Assembly (NCBI RefSeq): GCF_014596915.1
Contig: NZ_JACVWU010000014.1
Coordinates: 124,001-188,000, forward strand
Direction of reading: 5' to 3'
Origin: Streptomyces sp. TRM68416
Lineage (GTDB): Bacteria > Actinomycetota > Actinomycetes > Streptomycetales > Streptomycetaceae
Length of the DNA: 64,000 nucleotides
The notes beneath the pieces are model-generated. The model was not told the DNA's origin and did no database searches. It saw only the letters and a list, made by a program, of their open reading frames with translations. The translations under genes and the position numbers were made by a program. Below are positions 1 to 8,567 of this stretch, in pieces (the first letter of the stretch is position 1; the number at the start of each line of letters is the position of its first letter).

Positions 1-2
1 CC

Positions 3-1220
3 GCGGCGGCCGTACGCGCCATGCCGTGGACGGATGCCAAGCAGTGGCTCGACGGGGACCACGGCCTCTACGCCCATCTGCGCGCCGCCGTCACGCCCGA
101 CGGCTGGGAGTGGGAGGGCAGCACGTACTACCACGGCTTCGTGCTGCGCGCCGCGCTGCTGGCGCTGCGCGGCACCGATCCCGCGCAGCTCCCGCCCGAC
201 ATCACCCGCACCCTCGCCCGGATGACCGATGTGCTGGCGGCGATCAGCACCGACGGGGGAGTCCTGCCCGCGCTGCACGACGGCCCGTACCAGCGCCCGC
301 CCCTGGCACTGGAGTGGCTCGAACTGGTCTCCCTGGCCCAGCAGTTCACACCGGCCCCGACGCTGACGGCGATCGCCGGACGGGCCCGTACCGAGCTGGG
401 CGGCGCCGACGACGGTCTGGACCGGCTGCTGGACGGCTGGTTCGCCGGCGACCCGCTGCCCGAGCGCCCCGCACCGGACCCGGTCACCGTCTTCGAGGAC
501 ACCGGATACGCCGTCGTACGAGCGCGCGGTATCCACGCCGTGCTGGACTTCGGGCCGCACGGCGGCTCCCACGGCCACCGCGACAAACTGTCCCTGTACC
601 TGTACGGCAAGGACACCCGCTGGCAGCCGGATCCCGGCCAAGTCCCCTACGCCCACGCCGAGTTCCGCGAGCTGTACGCCTCGACCGCCGCGCATCCCGC
701 GTTCCGCGTGGACGACGCGGAACAGGACGAGTGCGCCGGACGGCTCCTCGCGTCGGACGACCGGTCGGTCACCGCCGAGGTCACCACGGCCTACGCCGGC
801 GTCCGGGCGGTGCGGCACATCGAGACCGGCCCGGCCCATCTGGTCGATCTGCTCGTGGTGAGCGCCGCCGACGCCCGGCGCATCACCGCTCAGCTGCGCC
901 CGGACACCCCTCTGGACATCCAGGCACAGCCCGGCGGCCCGCTGCGGACCACCTGGTACGGCGAGGAGGTCCTGCACGGCTGGCACACTGCCTCCGCGCC
1001 GGTGGACGTCTTCACCCGGCCAGGACCCGGACCCGCCGACGACCCGCAGCGCACCCGCACCCGGGTCGACCTGACGGTCCGGGCCGAGGAGGTCGTGTTC
1101 GCCTCCGTCTACCAGGCGGCGTCCGCGGGCCCCGCCGTGACCGACGTACGGCTGACCGGCTCCGGACTCGAGGTGGAGTTCGCCGACGGTTCCCTCGCCC
1201 TGCACCGGACGGAATACTGA
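3..1220 (+). CDS. Heparinase II/III-family protein, C-terminal part (5' end outside window)
   Basis: The frame is open to the left edge, so the gene is 5'-truncated by the window; the ATG at 21 is probably internal. The visible part begins with an alpha-helical stretch (YHGFVLRAALLALRG) typical of the alpha/alpha-toroid of heparinase-type lyases. It then has the family signature GGSHGHRDKLSLYLYG at about nt 559-606, followed by a beta-sandwich C-terminus. Family knowledge: such proteins cleave uronic-acid-containing polysaccharides by beta-elimination. It is first in a run of seven same-strand genes with almost no gaps (1 nt to the next start). The exact substrate cannot be read from the sequence. 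Confidence 0.8.
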   Translation, partial: AAAVRAMPWTDAKQWLDGDHGLYAHLRAAVTPDGWEWEGSTYYHGFVLRAALLALRGTDPAQLPPDITRTLARMTDVLAAISTDGGVLPALHDGPYQRPPLALEWLELVSLAQQFTPAPTLTAIAGRARTELGGADDGLDRLLDGWFAGDPLPERPAPDPVTVFEDTGYAVVRARGIHAVLDFGPHGGSHGHRDKLSLYLYGKDTRWQPDPGQVPYAHAEFRELYASTAAHPAFRVDDAEQDECAGRLLASDDRSVTAEVTTAYAGVRAVRHIETGPAHLVDLLVVSAADARRITAQLRPDTPLDIQAQPGGPLRTTWYGEEVLHGWHTASAPVDVFTRPGPGPADDPQRTRTRVDLTVRAEEVVFASVYQAASAGPAVTDVRLTGSGLEVEFADGSLALHRTEY

Positions 1221-1221
1221 C

Positions 1222-3192
1222 GTGCTGCTCTCCGCGACCCCGCCCCCCGGGCCACGGCCCGCCCAGGAGCAGCGCCTGTACGACGAGGCCGTACGCCACC
1301 GTGCGCTCACTCCGCCGGCCGAGCACCCCTCGGCGAGCATCACCTGGCTCGGTCCGGCCGCCGCCAACCCCGCGCTCGCCCACCGCCTGTCCGGCGACCC
1401 CGCCCACCTGGCGGAGAGCCTGCGGTGGATCGAGGCCGCCGTGCGCTTCCCCCACTGGGGCAAGGCCCACATGCCGGACCACGACCTGGACGCAGGATGG
1501 CTCCTGCACGGGTTGTCCCTGGCGTACCACTGGCTGGGCGAGGCGCTGCCCGCCGAATCCCGGGCGCTGCTGCGGCACAAGCTCACGCTCCAGGGCCGTC
1601 GCCTGTACGAGTTCGCGGTGGCCACCGAGGGCCGCTGGTGGTCCTCGTCGTACTGGCAGAACCACAACTGGATCTGCCACGCGGGCCTGGCCACGGCCGG
1701 CTACGTCCTCGGCGAGCAGGAGTGGACCGAGCGCGCCAAGGACAATCTGGGCCGGGTGCTGGACCTGCTGCCGGAGGACGGCTCGCACGCCGAGGGCGTC
1801 GTGTACTGGCGCTACGGAGTCCCCTGGCTGGCGATACACCTCGACCTGCTGCAGGACGCCGAGGGCATCGACTGGTGGGAACGCGGCGGCTTCCTGGCCC
1901 ACACCTTCCGCTACCGGCTGCACCAGACCGCCCCCGGATTCGCCACCAACGTCGACCACGGCGACTGCCACGACCGGCACAGCGGACACAGCGCCGCCCT
2001 CTACTACCGGCTCGCCGCACGCTACGGCATCGCCGAGGCGCAGTGGCTGGGGGAGAAGGTGAGCCGCGACCTGCTGGGGCAGGAGGCGGCCGCCAGCGGG
2101 GTGCGCCCGGGCATCCTGCCGGAGGCGTACCTGGAGTACCTCTGGTTCGACCCGTCCGTACCGGCCCGCGAACCCGCCGAGACCACCGCCTACTTCCCCG
2201 ACCTGGGGCTGCTGGCGGCCCGCACCGGCTGGGACGACGACGCGACGCTGGTCTCCTTCAAGGCCAGCCCGGGCGGCGGGCACAAGGCGTGGGAGACCAG
2301 CGCCAAGCACCGCGCCGAACTCGGCTGGGACACCCTCAACACCGGTCACCACCACCCCGACTCCGGTTCCTTCGTCCTGGTCGGGCAGGGCGCGTACCTC
2401 GCCGTGGACGAGGGCTACAGCAACCGCAAGCGCGCCGCCCACCACAATCTGCTGCTGGTCGACGGCCAGGGGTACGCCGACGAGGACCGCTACCACGTCT
2501 ACCGGGACATCCCCTACGAGCGGCAGGCGCGGCAGCGCGACGTGCTGGCCGAAGGCGGCTGGGCGCACGCGACCGCGGAGATCGCCGCCATGTACGAACC
2601 GGCCCTCGGCGTACGCCGGTTGGACCGCACCCTGGTGTTCACCCCGTCGGGCCGGCTCGTGCTGCTGGACCTCGCGGAGGCGGACGGCGGGCGCGAGTGG
2701 ACGTTCCTGCTCCAGACCGACGAGCCGGTGGCGGACGCGGCGGACGGCGGACTGCTGATCCGCGCCGGGACGGCGCGGGCCCTGGTACGCCGATTCGCAC
2801 CCCACCAGGCCCGTGTCTCCGCCACGGTCACCGAGGTCGAGGCCAATCCGACGTCCAGCACCCCGGCGCTGCGCATCACACGGACCCTGCACACGACGCG
2901 CACGACGACGCAGCGGACGTCCTCCGCCCACTTCCTGACCGTCATCGAGCCGGGCACCACACCGACCGCCCGAGAGGTGCAGTGCGAGGAGGGCCACGGC
3001 GTGTCGTTCGGCGACGAGACCGTGCTGCTCGCCCCCGTCACCCGGCGGATCCGCGGAGGCGGGGTGACGGCCGAGGCCGCCGCCGTCCTCGTCGGCGGCG
3101 AGGAGATCCACGTGGTCGCCGCGCGGCGGGTCGAGGTGGCGGGCCGCGTGGTGCTCGACGACTCGCAACCGTTCACGGGAAGGATCTGCTGA
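1222..3192 (+). CDS. Heparinase II/III-like polysaccharide lyase domain protein
   Basis: A 656-aa protein starting at GTG one base after the previous stop. The N-terminal half is an alpha/alpha-toroid with WWSSSYWQNHNWICHAG near residue 139, a DUF4962/heparinase-like hallmark. The C-terminal half has NTGHHHPDSGSFVL near residue 375 and NRKRAAHHNLLLVDGQGY, the strands that carry the metal-binding histidines in heparinase II-type enzymes. I see no signal peptide, so it may act on imported oligosaccharides. It is probably a second lyase of the same pathway as the upstream gene; whether it has exo- or endo-activity is not visible. Confidence 0.8.
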   Translation: MLLSATPPPGPRPAQEQRLYDEAVRHRALTPPAEHPSASITWLGPAAANPALAHRLSGDPAHLAESLRWIEAAVRFPHWGKAHMPDHDLDAGWLLHGLSLAYHWLGEALPAESRALLRHKLTLQGRRLYEFAVATEGRWWSSSYWQNHNWICHAGLATAGYVLGEQEWTERAKDNLGRVLDLLPEDGSHAEGVVYWRYGVPWLAIHLDLLQDAEGIDWWERGGFLAHTFRYRLHQTAPGFATNVDHGDCHDRHSGHSAALYYRLAARYGIAEAQWLGEKVSRDLLGQEAAASGVRPGILPEAYLEYLWFDPSVPAREPAETTAYFPDLGLLAARTGWDDDATLVSFKASPGGGHKAWETSAKHRAELGWDTLNTGHHHPDSGSFVLVGQGAYLAVDEGYSNRKRAAHHNLLLVDGQGYADEDRYHVYRDIPYERQARQRDVLAEGGWAHATAEIAAMYEPALGVRRLDRTLVFTPSGRLVLLDLAEADGGREWTFLLQTDEPVADAADGGLLIRAGTARALVRRFAPHQARVSATVTEVEANPTSSTPALRITRTLHTTRTTTQRTSSAHFLTVIEPGTTPTAREVQCEEGHGVSFGDETVLLAPVTRRIRGGGVTAEAAAVLVGGEEIHVVAARRVEVAGRVVLDDSQPFTGRIC

Positions 3193-3193
3193 C

Positions 3194-3916
3194 ATGCGGA
3201 CCACCGCCGCGTCCTCCTCGTCCGCGCCTTCCGCGCCCTCTGTGTCTTCCGCACCCTCTGTGTCTCCCGCACCCTCGGTGTCTTCCGCTCCCTCCGTGCC
3301 TTCCGATTCCTCTGCGCCTTCCGAGCCTTCCGCGGGCTGGTCGCTGCTGCTGCGGCGCCTTGAGTTCATCGCCTACCCGGCCGCCGCCGGGGCCGCATTC
3401 ACGCTGCTCGCCCTCGGCGTGGTCACCTGGCTGCCGGCGCTCGCGGCCATGGCGCGGGCACTCCAGCGGTGGCGGGCGGACGGCGACGGCCGCTGCTTCA
3501 CGGGCACCTTCGCCGCCTTCCCGCACTACTGGCGCGCCCTGTGGCGGCAGGGCCTGGCGGCGACCGCGGCACTGGCCGTCCTCGCGGCCAACCTCCTTCT
3601 CCTCTTCGGCCGGCCCTCCCCGGTCGCCTTCGCCCTCCTCGCCGGCCAAGTCGGGATCGCCGCCACGCTGACCGTCCTGTGCGTGTCGCTGGCCGCCCGC
3701 GCCGCACTGGACCCCGGTGCCCCGGTCGCTGACTGGGTGCGCGGCGCGGTCGCCCTCGGCTTCGGTTCGCCCGCCCGCGGCACCGCCCTGCTGGGGGCGG
3801 CGATCTCCGCCGCGGTGCTCTCGCTCGTCGTTCCGCTCGGCCCGCTGCTGCTGGGCCCCAGCCTTCCCGTCCTGCTCGCCCTGTCCTTCGCCGATCCCCG
3901 GAGGAACCCGTCATGA
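3194..3916 (+). CDS. YesL/DUF624-family membrane protein with Ser/Pro/Ala repeat N-terminus
   Basis: A 240-aa protein. Residues 1-48 are almost only S, A, P and V, built on a tandem 18-bp repeat. From residue about 50 comes LLLRRLEFIAYPAAAGAAFT, then about five hydrophobic segments, including the conserved loop with TFAAFPHYWRALWRQG. This matches DUF624 (YesL) proteins, which in Bacillus sit beside rhamnogalacturonan genes and in actinobacteria beside glycan-uptake genes. The role is unknown, probably at the membrane during uptake of the degradation products. The start lies 1 nt after the upstream stop. The low-complexity head is unusual for the family. Confidence 0.7.
   Translation: MRTTAASSSSAPSAPSVSSAPSVSPAPSVSSAPSVPSDSSAPSEPSAGWSLLLRRLEFIAYPAAAGAAFTLLALGVVTWLPALAAMARALQRWRADGDGRCFTGTFAAFPHYWRALWRQGLAATAALAVLAANLLLLFGRPSPVAFALLAGQVGIAATLTVLCVSLAARAALDPGAPVADWVRGAVALGFGSPARGTALLGAAISAAVLSLVVPLGPLLLGPSLPVLLALSFADPRRNPS
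3230..3301 (+). repeat. Four in-frame 18-bp tandem repeats (SAPSVS-type hexapeptide)
   Basis: Four consecutive 18-bp units (starts 3230, 3248, 3266, 3284), each close to TCCGCACCCTCTGTGTCT, encode SAPSVS, SAPSVS, PAPSVS and SAPSVP. The period is a multiple of three, so copy-number change would keep the frame. The units lie at the cytoplasmic or periplasmic head of the YesL-like protein. Confidence 0.9.
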
Positions 3917-4983
3917 TGCGCATCACCCGCACCGCGCTGACGTCAGCACTCCTCGCCTGCGCGGTACCGCTGGCCCTCCCGTCGCCCGCGGCGGCCGCAA
4001 GCGCGTACTACGTGAGCCCGACCGGCAGCGACACCAACCCCGGCACCTCAGTCGGCGCTCCGCTCGCCACCGTCCAGCGGGCCCTGGACCTCGCCCCGTC
4101 CGGCGCGGTGGTCAGACTCGCACCGGGCACCTACCGCCAGGACTTCACCACCCGGCGGCCGGGCGTCACGGTCACCGGCCCCTCGTCCGCGGTGGTCAGG
4201 GGTGCCGGAGAGATCCGGGTCATCCAGGTACAGCACGACAGGACGGTGCTCGACGGCTTCACCGTGGACGGACTGCACGGAGCGCCGGACAGCGCGGCCG
4301 GCTACCGCGCCAAGCTCATCTACGCCATGAGCACCACTCCCGGCGACGGAGTGGACAGGCTGCGCATCAGCAACATGACGATCCGGAACGCCCTGGACGA
4401 GTGCGTGCGGCTGCGCTACCTCGTCACCCGCGCCGAGGTGTACGGCAACACCATCCGCAACTGCGGGGTGGACGACTTCCGCTTCGGCGCCGGAGGCAAG
4501 AACGGCGAGGGAATCTACCTCGGCACCGACCCCGGCCAGCAGGGGACGAACGGCGCCCCGGACGCCGCCCCGGACGTCAGCCGCGACAACCGCATCCACC
4601 ACAACACCATCGACACCCGGGGCAACGAGTGCGTCGACATCAAGGAGAACTCGACCGCCAACCTCGTCGAGCACAACGACTGCACCGGCCAGCGTGACAC
4701 CAGTTCCGGCGGCCTCGACGCACGCGGCAGCGGCAACACCTTCCGCTACAACACCGTCCACGACAACCTGGGCGCCGGCGTCCGGCTCGGCGGGGTCACC
4801 CCCGAAGAGGGCCTGCGCAACAACGTGTACGGCAACACCATCACCGGCAACGCCAAGGGCGGCATCAAGATCATGACCACCCCGCAGGGCCAGGTGTGCG
4901 GCAACACCATGAGCGGCAACACCGGCGGGAACTCCGTGGGCACCCACGGCCACCTCTACGACCCGACGGCGCGGTGCGCATGA
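3913..4983 (+). CDS. Secreted right-handed parallel beta-helix protein (probable polysaccharide lyase)
   Basis: A 356-aa protein with a Sec signal peptide (MRITRTALTSALLACAVPL, cleavage near the AAA at about residue 30). The mature part starts YYVSPTGSDTNPGTSVGAPLAT, the usual opening of DUF1565/PL9-like parallel beta-helix proteins. It continues with coil-like repeats rich in N-x-I (DNRIHHNTID, NTVHDNLG, NNVYGNTITGN). Such folds bind or cleave acidic polysaccharides; the exact family (PL9-like, PL6-like or an epimerase) is uncertain. The ATG at 3913 overlaps the previous stop by 4 nt (ATGA), implying translational coupling. Confidence 0.75.
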   Translation: MMRITRTALTSALLACAVPLALPSPAAAASAYYVSPTGSDTNPGTSVGAPLATVQRALDLAPSGAVVRLAPGTYRQDFTTRRPGVTVTGPSSAVVRGAGEIRVIQVQHDRTVLDGFTVDGLHGAPDSAAGYRAKLIYAMSTTPGDGVDRLRISNMTIRNALDECVRLRYLVTRAEVYGNTIRNCGVDDFRFGAGGKNGEGIYLGTDPGQQGTNGAPDAAPDVSRDNRIHHNTIDTRGNECVDIKENSTANLVEHNDCTGQRDTSSGGLDARGSGNTFRYNTVHDNLGAGVRLGGVTPEEGLRNNVYGNTITGNAKGGIKIMTTPQGQVCGNTMSGNTGGNSVGTHGHLYDPTARCA

Positions 4984-6140
4984 GGCACGGCAGACCCGTC
5001 GCACGGCGCGGGATCCTCACCGCGGCCGCCGGGCTGGCGGTAGCCGGCCAGGTGGCGCCGACCGCACACGCAGCGCCGGCACGTGGTCCCGCCTGGGCCG
5101 CGTCCTGGGCGACAGCGCAGACCGCGCCGACCGCCGCCGACCCCCTGGCGTCCGAGGGCCTCACGGACGTGACCCACCGTGCCGTCGTACGGCTGTCGGC
5201 CGGCGGACGCCCAAGACTGCGCTACGGCCACGCCTTCGGTACCCGACCCGTCCTGGTCGGGCCGGTGACGGCGGACGGGCACCGGGTGACCTTCGGCGGG
5301 TCGGCACAGGCGTGGCTGGCCGCGGGCGCGTCCCTGACCAGCGATCCGGTACGCGGACTGCGCAAGGCGGACGGCACCGACCTGACCGTGGACACCCATC
5401 TCCCGGGCCCCACCGGCCCGTTGTCCTTCCACCGCAACACCCACGCCACGCACTACGTCTCCGACCCCGGCGGCGGCCCGTTCCGTACCCGCACCAACTC
5501 GGTCTTCCTGCTCACCGGGGTGGACGTGGCCGGACCGAGCGGCCCCACCGTGGCCGTGCTCGGCGACTCCATCGCCGAGGGAGTCGGCACCCCCGACAAC
5601 GCCAACCTCCGCTGGCCGGACCGGCTCGCGGACCGGGTGCGCGGCGCGGCCGTCGCCAACCTGGGCATCAGCGGCAACCGACTGCTGCTGGACGACGCCC
5701 GGTTCGGCCCCGGCGGCCAAGCCCGCTTCGACCGCGACGTGCTGGCCCTGCCCGGGCTGCGCACACTCCTCGTCCACCTGGGCATCAACGACCTTCAGCA
5801 ACCGCCCAGCCAGACCGACCCCGCCCGGATCCTCGCCGGCTACCGGCAGCTCGTCCTGCGCGCCCACGACGCCGGACTGCGCGTCATCGGCGGCACCATC
5901 ACCCCGTTCGAGGGCTGGATCCGCTGGACGCCCGAACTCGACGCGGTCCGGCAGGAGATCAACCGCGTCCTGCGCACCGGGCGGGTCTTCGACGCCCTCG
6001 CCGACTTCGACGCCGCCCTGCGCGACCCGCAACACCCGTCCCGGCTGCTCCCCGACCACGACAACGGCGACGGTCTGCACCCCAACTCCACCGGACACGC
6101 CGCACTCGCGGCGGCGGTCGACACCCGACTCCTCCAGTGA
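4980..6140 (+). CDS. Tat-exported SGNH/GDSL-family esterase
   Basis: A 386-aa protein from ATG 4980, chosen because it overlaps the previous stop as ATGA and gives a twin-arginine signal (RHGRPVARRGILTAAAGLAV) ending near AHAAP. The catalytic blocks are clear: GDSIAEG with Ser197, LGISGNR, LLVHLGINDLQ, and DGLHPNSTGH with Asp364 and His367. Family knowledge: SGNH enzymes with this spacing remove acetyl groups from polysaccharides, so deacetylation ahead of the lyases is likely. An upstream in-frame ATG at 4896 lies inside the beta-helix gene and would lack a signal peptide. Confidence 0.85.
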   Translation: MRHGRPVARRGILTAAAGLAVAGQVAPTAHAAPARGPAWAASWATAQTAPTAADPLASEGLTDVTHRAVVRLSAGGRPRLRYGHAFGTRPVLVGPVTADGHRVTFGGSAQAWLAAGASLTSDPVRGLRKADGTDLTVDTHLPGPTGPLSFHRNTHATHYVSDPGGGPFRTRTNSVFLLTGVDVAGPSGPTVAVLGDSIAEGVGTPDNANLRWPDRLADRVRGAAVANLGISGNRLLLDDARFGPGGQARFDRDVLALPGLRTLLVHLGINDLQQPPSQTDPARILAGYRQLVLRAHDAGLRVIGGTITPFEGWIRWTPELDAVRQEINRVLRTGRVFDALADFDAALRDPQHPSRLLPDHDNGDGLHPNSTGHAALAAAVDTRLLQ

Positions 6141-6150
6141 GGTCAGCGCC

Positions 6151-8565
6151 ATGACACCGAACCCCACGACACCAGGACCGACAAGACGCACCGCCCTCCT
6201 CGGCGCCGCCGCCCTGGGAACGGCCGCCGCGCTGCCCACGCTCGCCGCCGTCGCACCCGCCCACGCGGCCGAAGCAGCCGACGCCGGTGATGCCTCGACA
6301 CTGCGTGCCCGCTGGCACGAACTGCTCACCGGAGGCCCCGGCCTCGACCTCGCCGACCCGCGGATCGCGGCCGCCGTCGACCGGGTGGGCCGCGCCGCGA
6401 CGACCACCACGACCGGCCTCGATCCGTCCAGGACCGACGGCCTGTGGCCCGACCTGAGCAACCCCGCCCTGTCCAACCACGTCGCCAGCGCCTTCCGCCG
6501 CATCGCCACGATCGCCACCGCCTGGGCCGTCCCCGGCACCCCCCAGTACGGCGACACGGCGACCGCCGACCTGCTCACCGCCGCGCTCGACTGGATGCTG
6601 GACCACCGCTACGGCCCCGGTCACACCCGCTACGACAACGACTACGACTGGGAGATCGGCGCCGCCCTGGCGCTCAACGACACCACCGTGCTGATGTACG
6701 ACGTGCTCGGCGCGGACCGCCGCGAACGCATCAACACGGCCGTACGGCACTACACCCCCGACCCCAACCTGTGGCGCGCCAACCGGCAGATCGTCACCGG
6801 AGCCAACCGGGTGTGGATCTGCACCGTCGTCGCCGTCAACGCGGTCCTGCGCGAGGACACCGCGTTCCTGGCCGCGGTACGCGACGCCCTGTCCGACGTC
6901 GAGGGCGGCGGCGCCAACAGCGTGCTGGCGTTCAACGACCGGGCGGGCGGCACCGGTGAGGGCTTCTACTCCGACGGCTCCTTCCTCCAGCACTACAAGC
7001 ACCCGTACAACGGCGGCTACGGCAAGGAACTGCTGAACAACCTGTCCCGGCTGCTGCGCCTGCTGGCCGGCACACCGTGGACGGTCACCGACCCGGATCT
7101 GGACAACGTCCGCCGCTGGGTGACCGACGCCTTCGACCCGCTGATCGCCCGCGGCGATGTGATGGCCTCCGTGTGCGGGCGTGAGATCGCCCGGCCCAGC
7201 AAGCAGGGGCACGCCCCCGCCCAGACCGTCATCGAGGCCGTGCTGCGGCTGATCCCGAGCTTCCCCGGGGAGACGGCCGACGCGTTCACCGCACTCGCCA
7301 AACAGTGGATCACCGAGGACACCTACCGCGACTTCCTCGCCGTCACCGACCTCGCCTCGCTCACCGCCGCGCGCAAGGTGCTCGACTCACCGGTGCCCGC
7401 CCGCGGCCGGCTGGTGGGACACCGCCAGTACCCGCGGATGGACAAGGCCGTCCACCACCGGCCCTCGTTCGCCCTCGGCATCTCCGCGTACTCCTCCCGC
7501 GTCTACAACTACGAGTCGATCCAGAACGAGAACCTGCACGGCTGGCACCTGTCCGACGGCATGGTGCTCCTGTACACCGACGACCTCGGCCACTACAGCG
7601 AGGACTACTGGCCCACCGTCGACCCGAAGCGCCTGCCCGGCACCACGGTGACGACGGACCGTCCGGCAGACGGGGCAGGCCATCGCACCGCGAGCACCGC
7701 CGACTGGGCGGGCGGCACCGTACTGCCCGGCACGACCCTCGGCGCGTACGGCATGGACCTGCGGGCGTACGGTAGTTCACTGCGCGCCCTGAAGAGCTGG
7801 TTCTGCCTGGACGACGTGATCGCCTGCGTCGGGTCCGGCATCGGCGCGGACGAGGGCACGGCGGAGACGATCGTGGAGAACCGCAAACTGCGCGACCCCG
7901 GCGCCACCCTCCTCGTCAACGGAGCCCCCGCCCTCCACGGGCCGGCCCGGTCGGCGACGCTCGACAAGGTGCGCTGGCTGCACCTCGACGGCACCGGCGG
8001 CTACGTCTTCCCCCGTCCCGCGCGGCTGCGCGCCCTGCGCGAGGAACGCACCGCGACCTGGCGGGAGATCAACCTCAAGTACGGCACCGACACCCCCGTG
8101 ACCCGCCCCTATCTGACCCTGTGGCACGACCACGGCCCGGCACCGGAGGACGCCGGCTACTACTGGCTCCAGGCCCCGGCCGCCTCAGCCGCCCGCACCC
8201 GGCTGTGGTCCCAGGCCCCGCCGCTCGCGCTCGTCGCCGACTCCACGGCCGTGCACGCGGTGCGGCGCGGCGCCGACGGTCTGCTCGCCGCCAACTTCTG
8301 GGCGGCCGGCCGAGCCGGGCAACTGGCCTGCGACGGACCGGCGTCGGCGCTCGTCCGGCCCGACGGCAGAACGGTGACCGTGGCCCTGTCCGACCCGACA
8401 CAGCTACGCGATCGGGTGGTCCTCGACCTCGCGGTGCCCGCGCTGAAGGTCGTCTCCGCCGACACCGGAGTGCGTGCCGAGCGCACCCCGGGCGGGACCC
8501 GCATCACCGCCGAGACCGCCGGCCTGCACGGCGCCACCGTCACCATCACCCTGACAAGGAGCTGA
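6151..8565 (+). CDS. Tat-exported polysaccharide lyase family 8 (hyaluronate/chondroitin/xanthan lyase type)
   Basis: An 804-aa protein with a twin-arginine signal (TRRTALLGAAALGTAAALP, cleavage near AHA|AE at about 40). The N-terminal helical toroid carries TGANRVWIC with Asn219, then a block with His281 and, nine residues on, Tyr290. Asn, His and Tyr with a 9-residue His-Tyr gap match the PL8 catalytic set. The central beta-sandwich has YESIQNENLHGWHLSDGMV and HYSEDYWPTVDP, also PL8 hallmarks. PL8 enzymes beta-eliminate hyaluronan, chondroitin or xanthan; the substrate here is not decided. It starts 10 nt after the esterase stop. Confidence 0.88.
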   Translation: MTPNPTTPGPTRRTALLGAAALGTAAALPTLAAVAPAHAAEAADAGDASTLRARWHELLTGGPGLDLADPRIAAAVDRVGRAATTTTTGLDPSRTDGLWPDLSNPALSNHVASAFRRIATIATAWAVPGTPQYGDTATADLLTAALDWMLDHRYGPGHTRYDNDYDWEIGAALALNDTTVLMYDVLGADRRERINTAVRHYTPDPNLWRANRQIVTGANRVWICTVVAVNAVLREDTAFLAAVRDALSDVEGGGANSVLAFNDRAGGTGEGFYSDGSFLQHYKHPYNGGYGKELLNNLSRLLRLLAGTPWTVTDPDLDNVRRWVTDAFDPLIARGDVMASVCGREIARPSKQGHAPAQTVIEAVLRLIPSFPGETADAFTALAKQWITEDTYRDFLAVTDLASLTAARKVLDSPVPARGRLVGHRQYPRMDKAVHHRPSFALGISAYSSRVYNYESIQNENLHGWHLSDGMVLLYTDDLGHYSEDYWPTVDPKRLPGTTVTTDRPADGAGHRTASTADWAGGTVLPGTTLGAYGMDLRAYGSSLRALKSWFCLDDVIACVGSGIGADEGTAETIVENRKLRDPGATLLVNGAPALHGPARSATLDKVRWLHLDGTGGYVFPRPARLRALREERTATWREINLKYGTDTPVTRPYLTLWHDHGPAPEDAGYYWLQAPAASAARTRLWSQAPPLALVADSTAVHAVRRGADGLLAANFWAAGRAGQLACDGPASALVRPDGRTVTVALSDPTQLRDRVVLDLAVPALKVVSADTGVRAERTPGGTRITAETAGLHGATVTITLTRS

Positions 8566-8567
8566 CG

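Noticed and set aside
1012..3369. Long minus-strand open frame opposite the heparinase-like genes
   Set aside because: It is a mirror of the real + strand gene; composition is V/G/Q-rich without domains, as expected opposite strongly GC3-biased codons.
7762..7782. GCGTACGGTAGTTCACTG inside the PL8 gene as a fifth copy of the 12-nt repeat
   Set aside because: Only the GTAGTTC part matches, the half-site spacing is wrong and it lies in conserved coding sequence.
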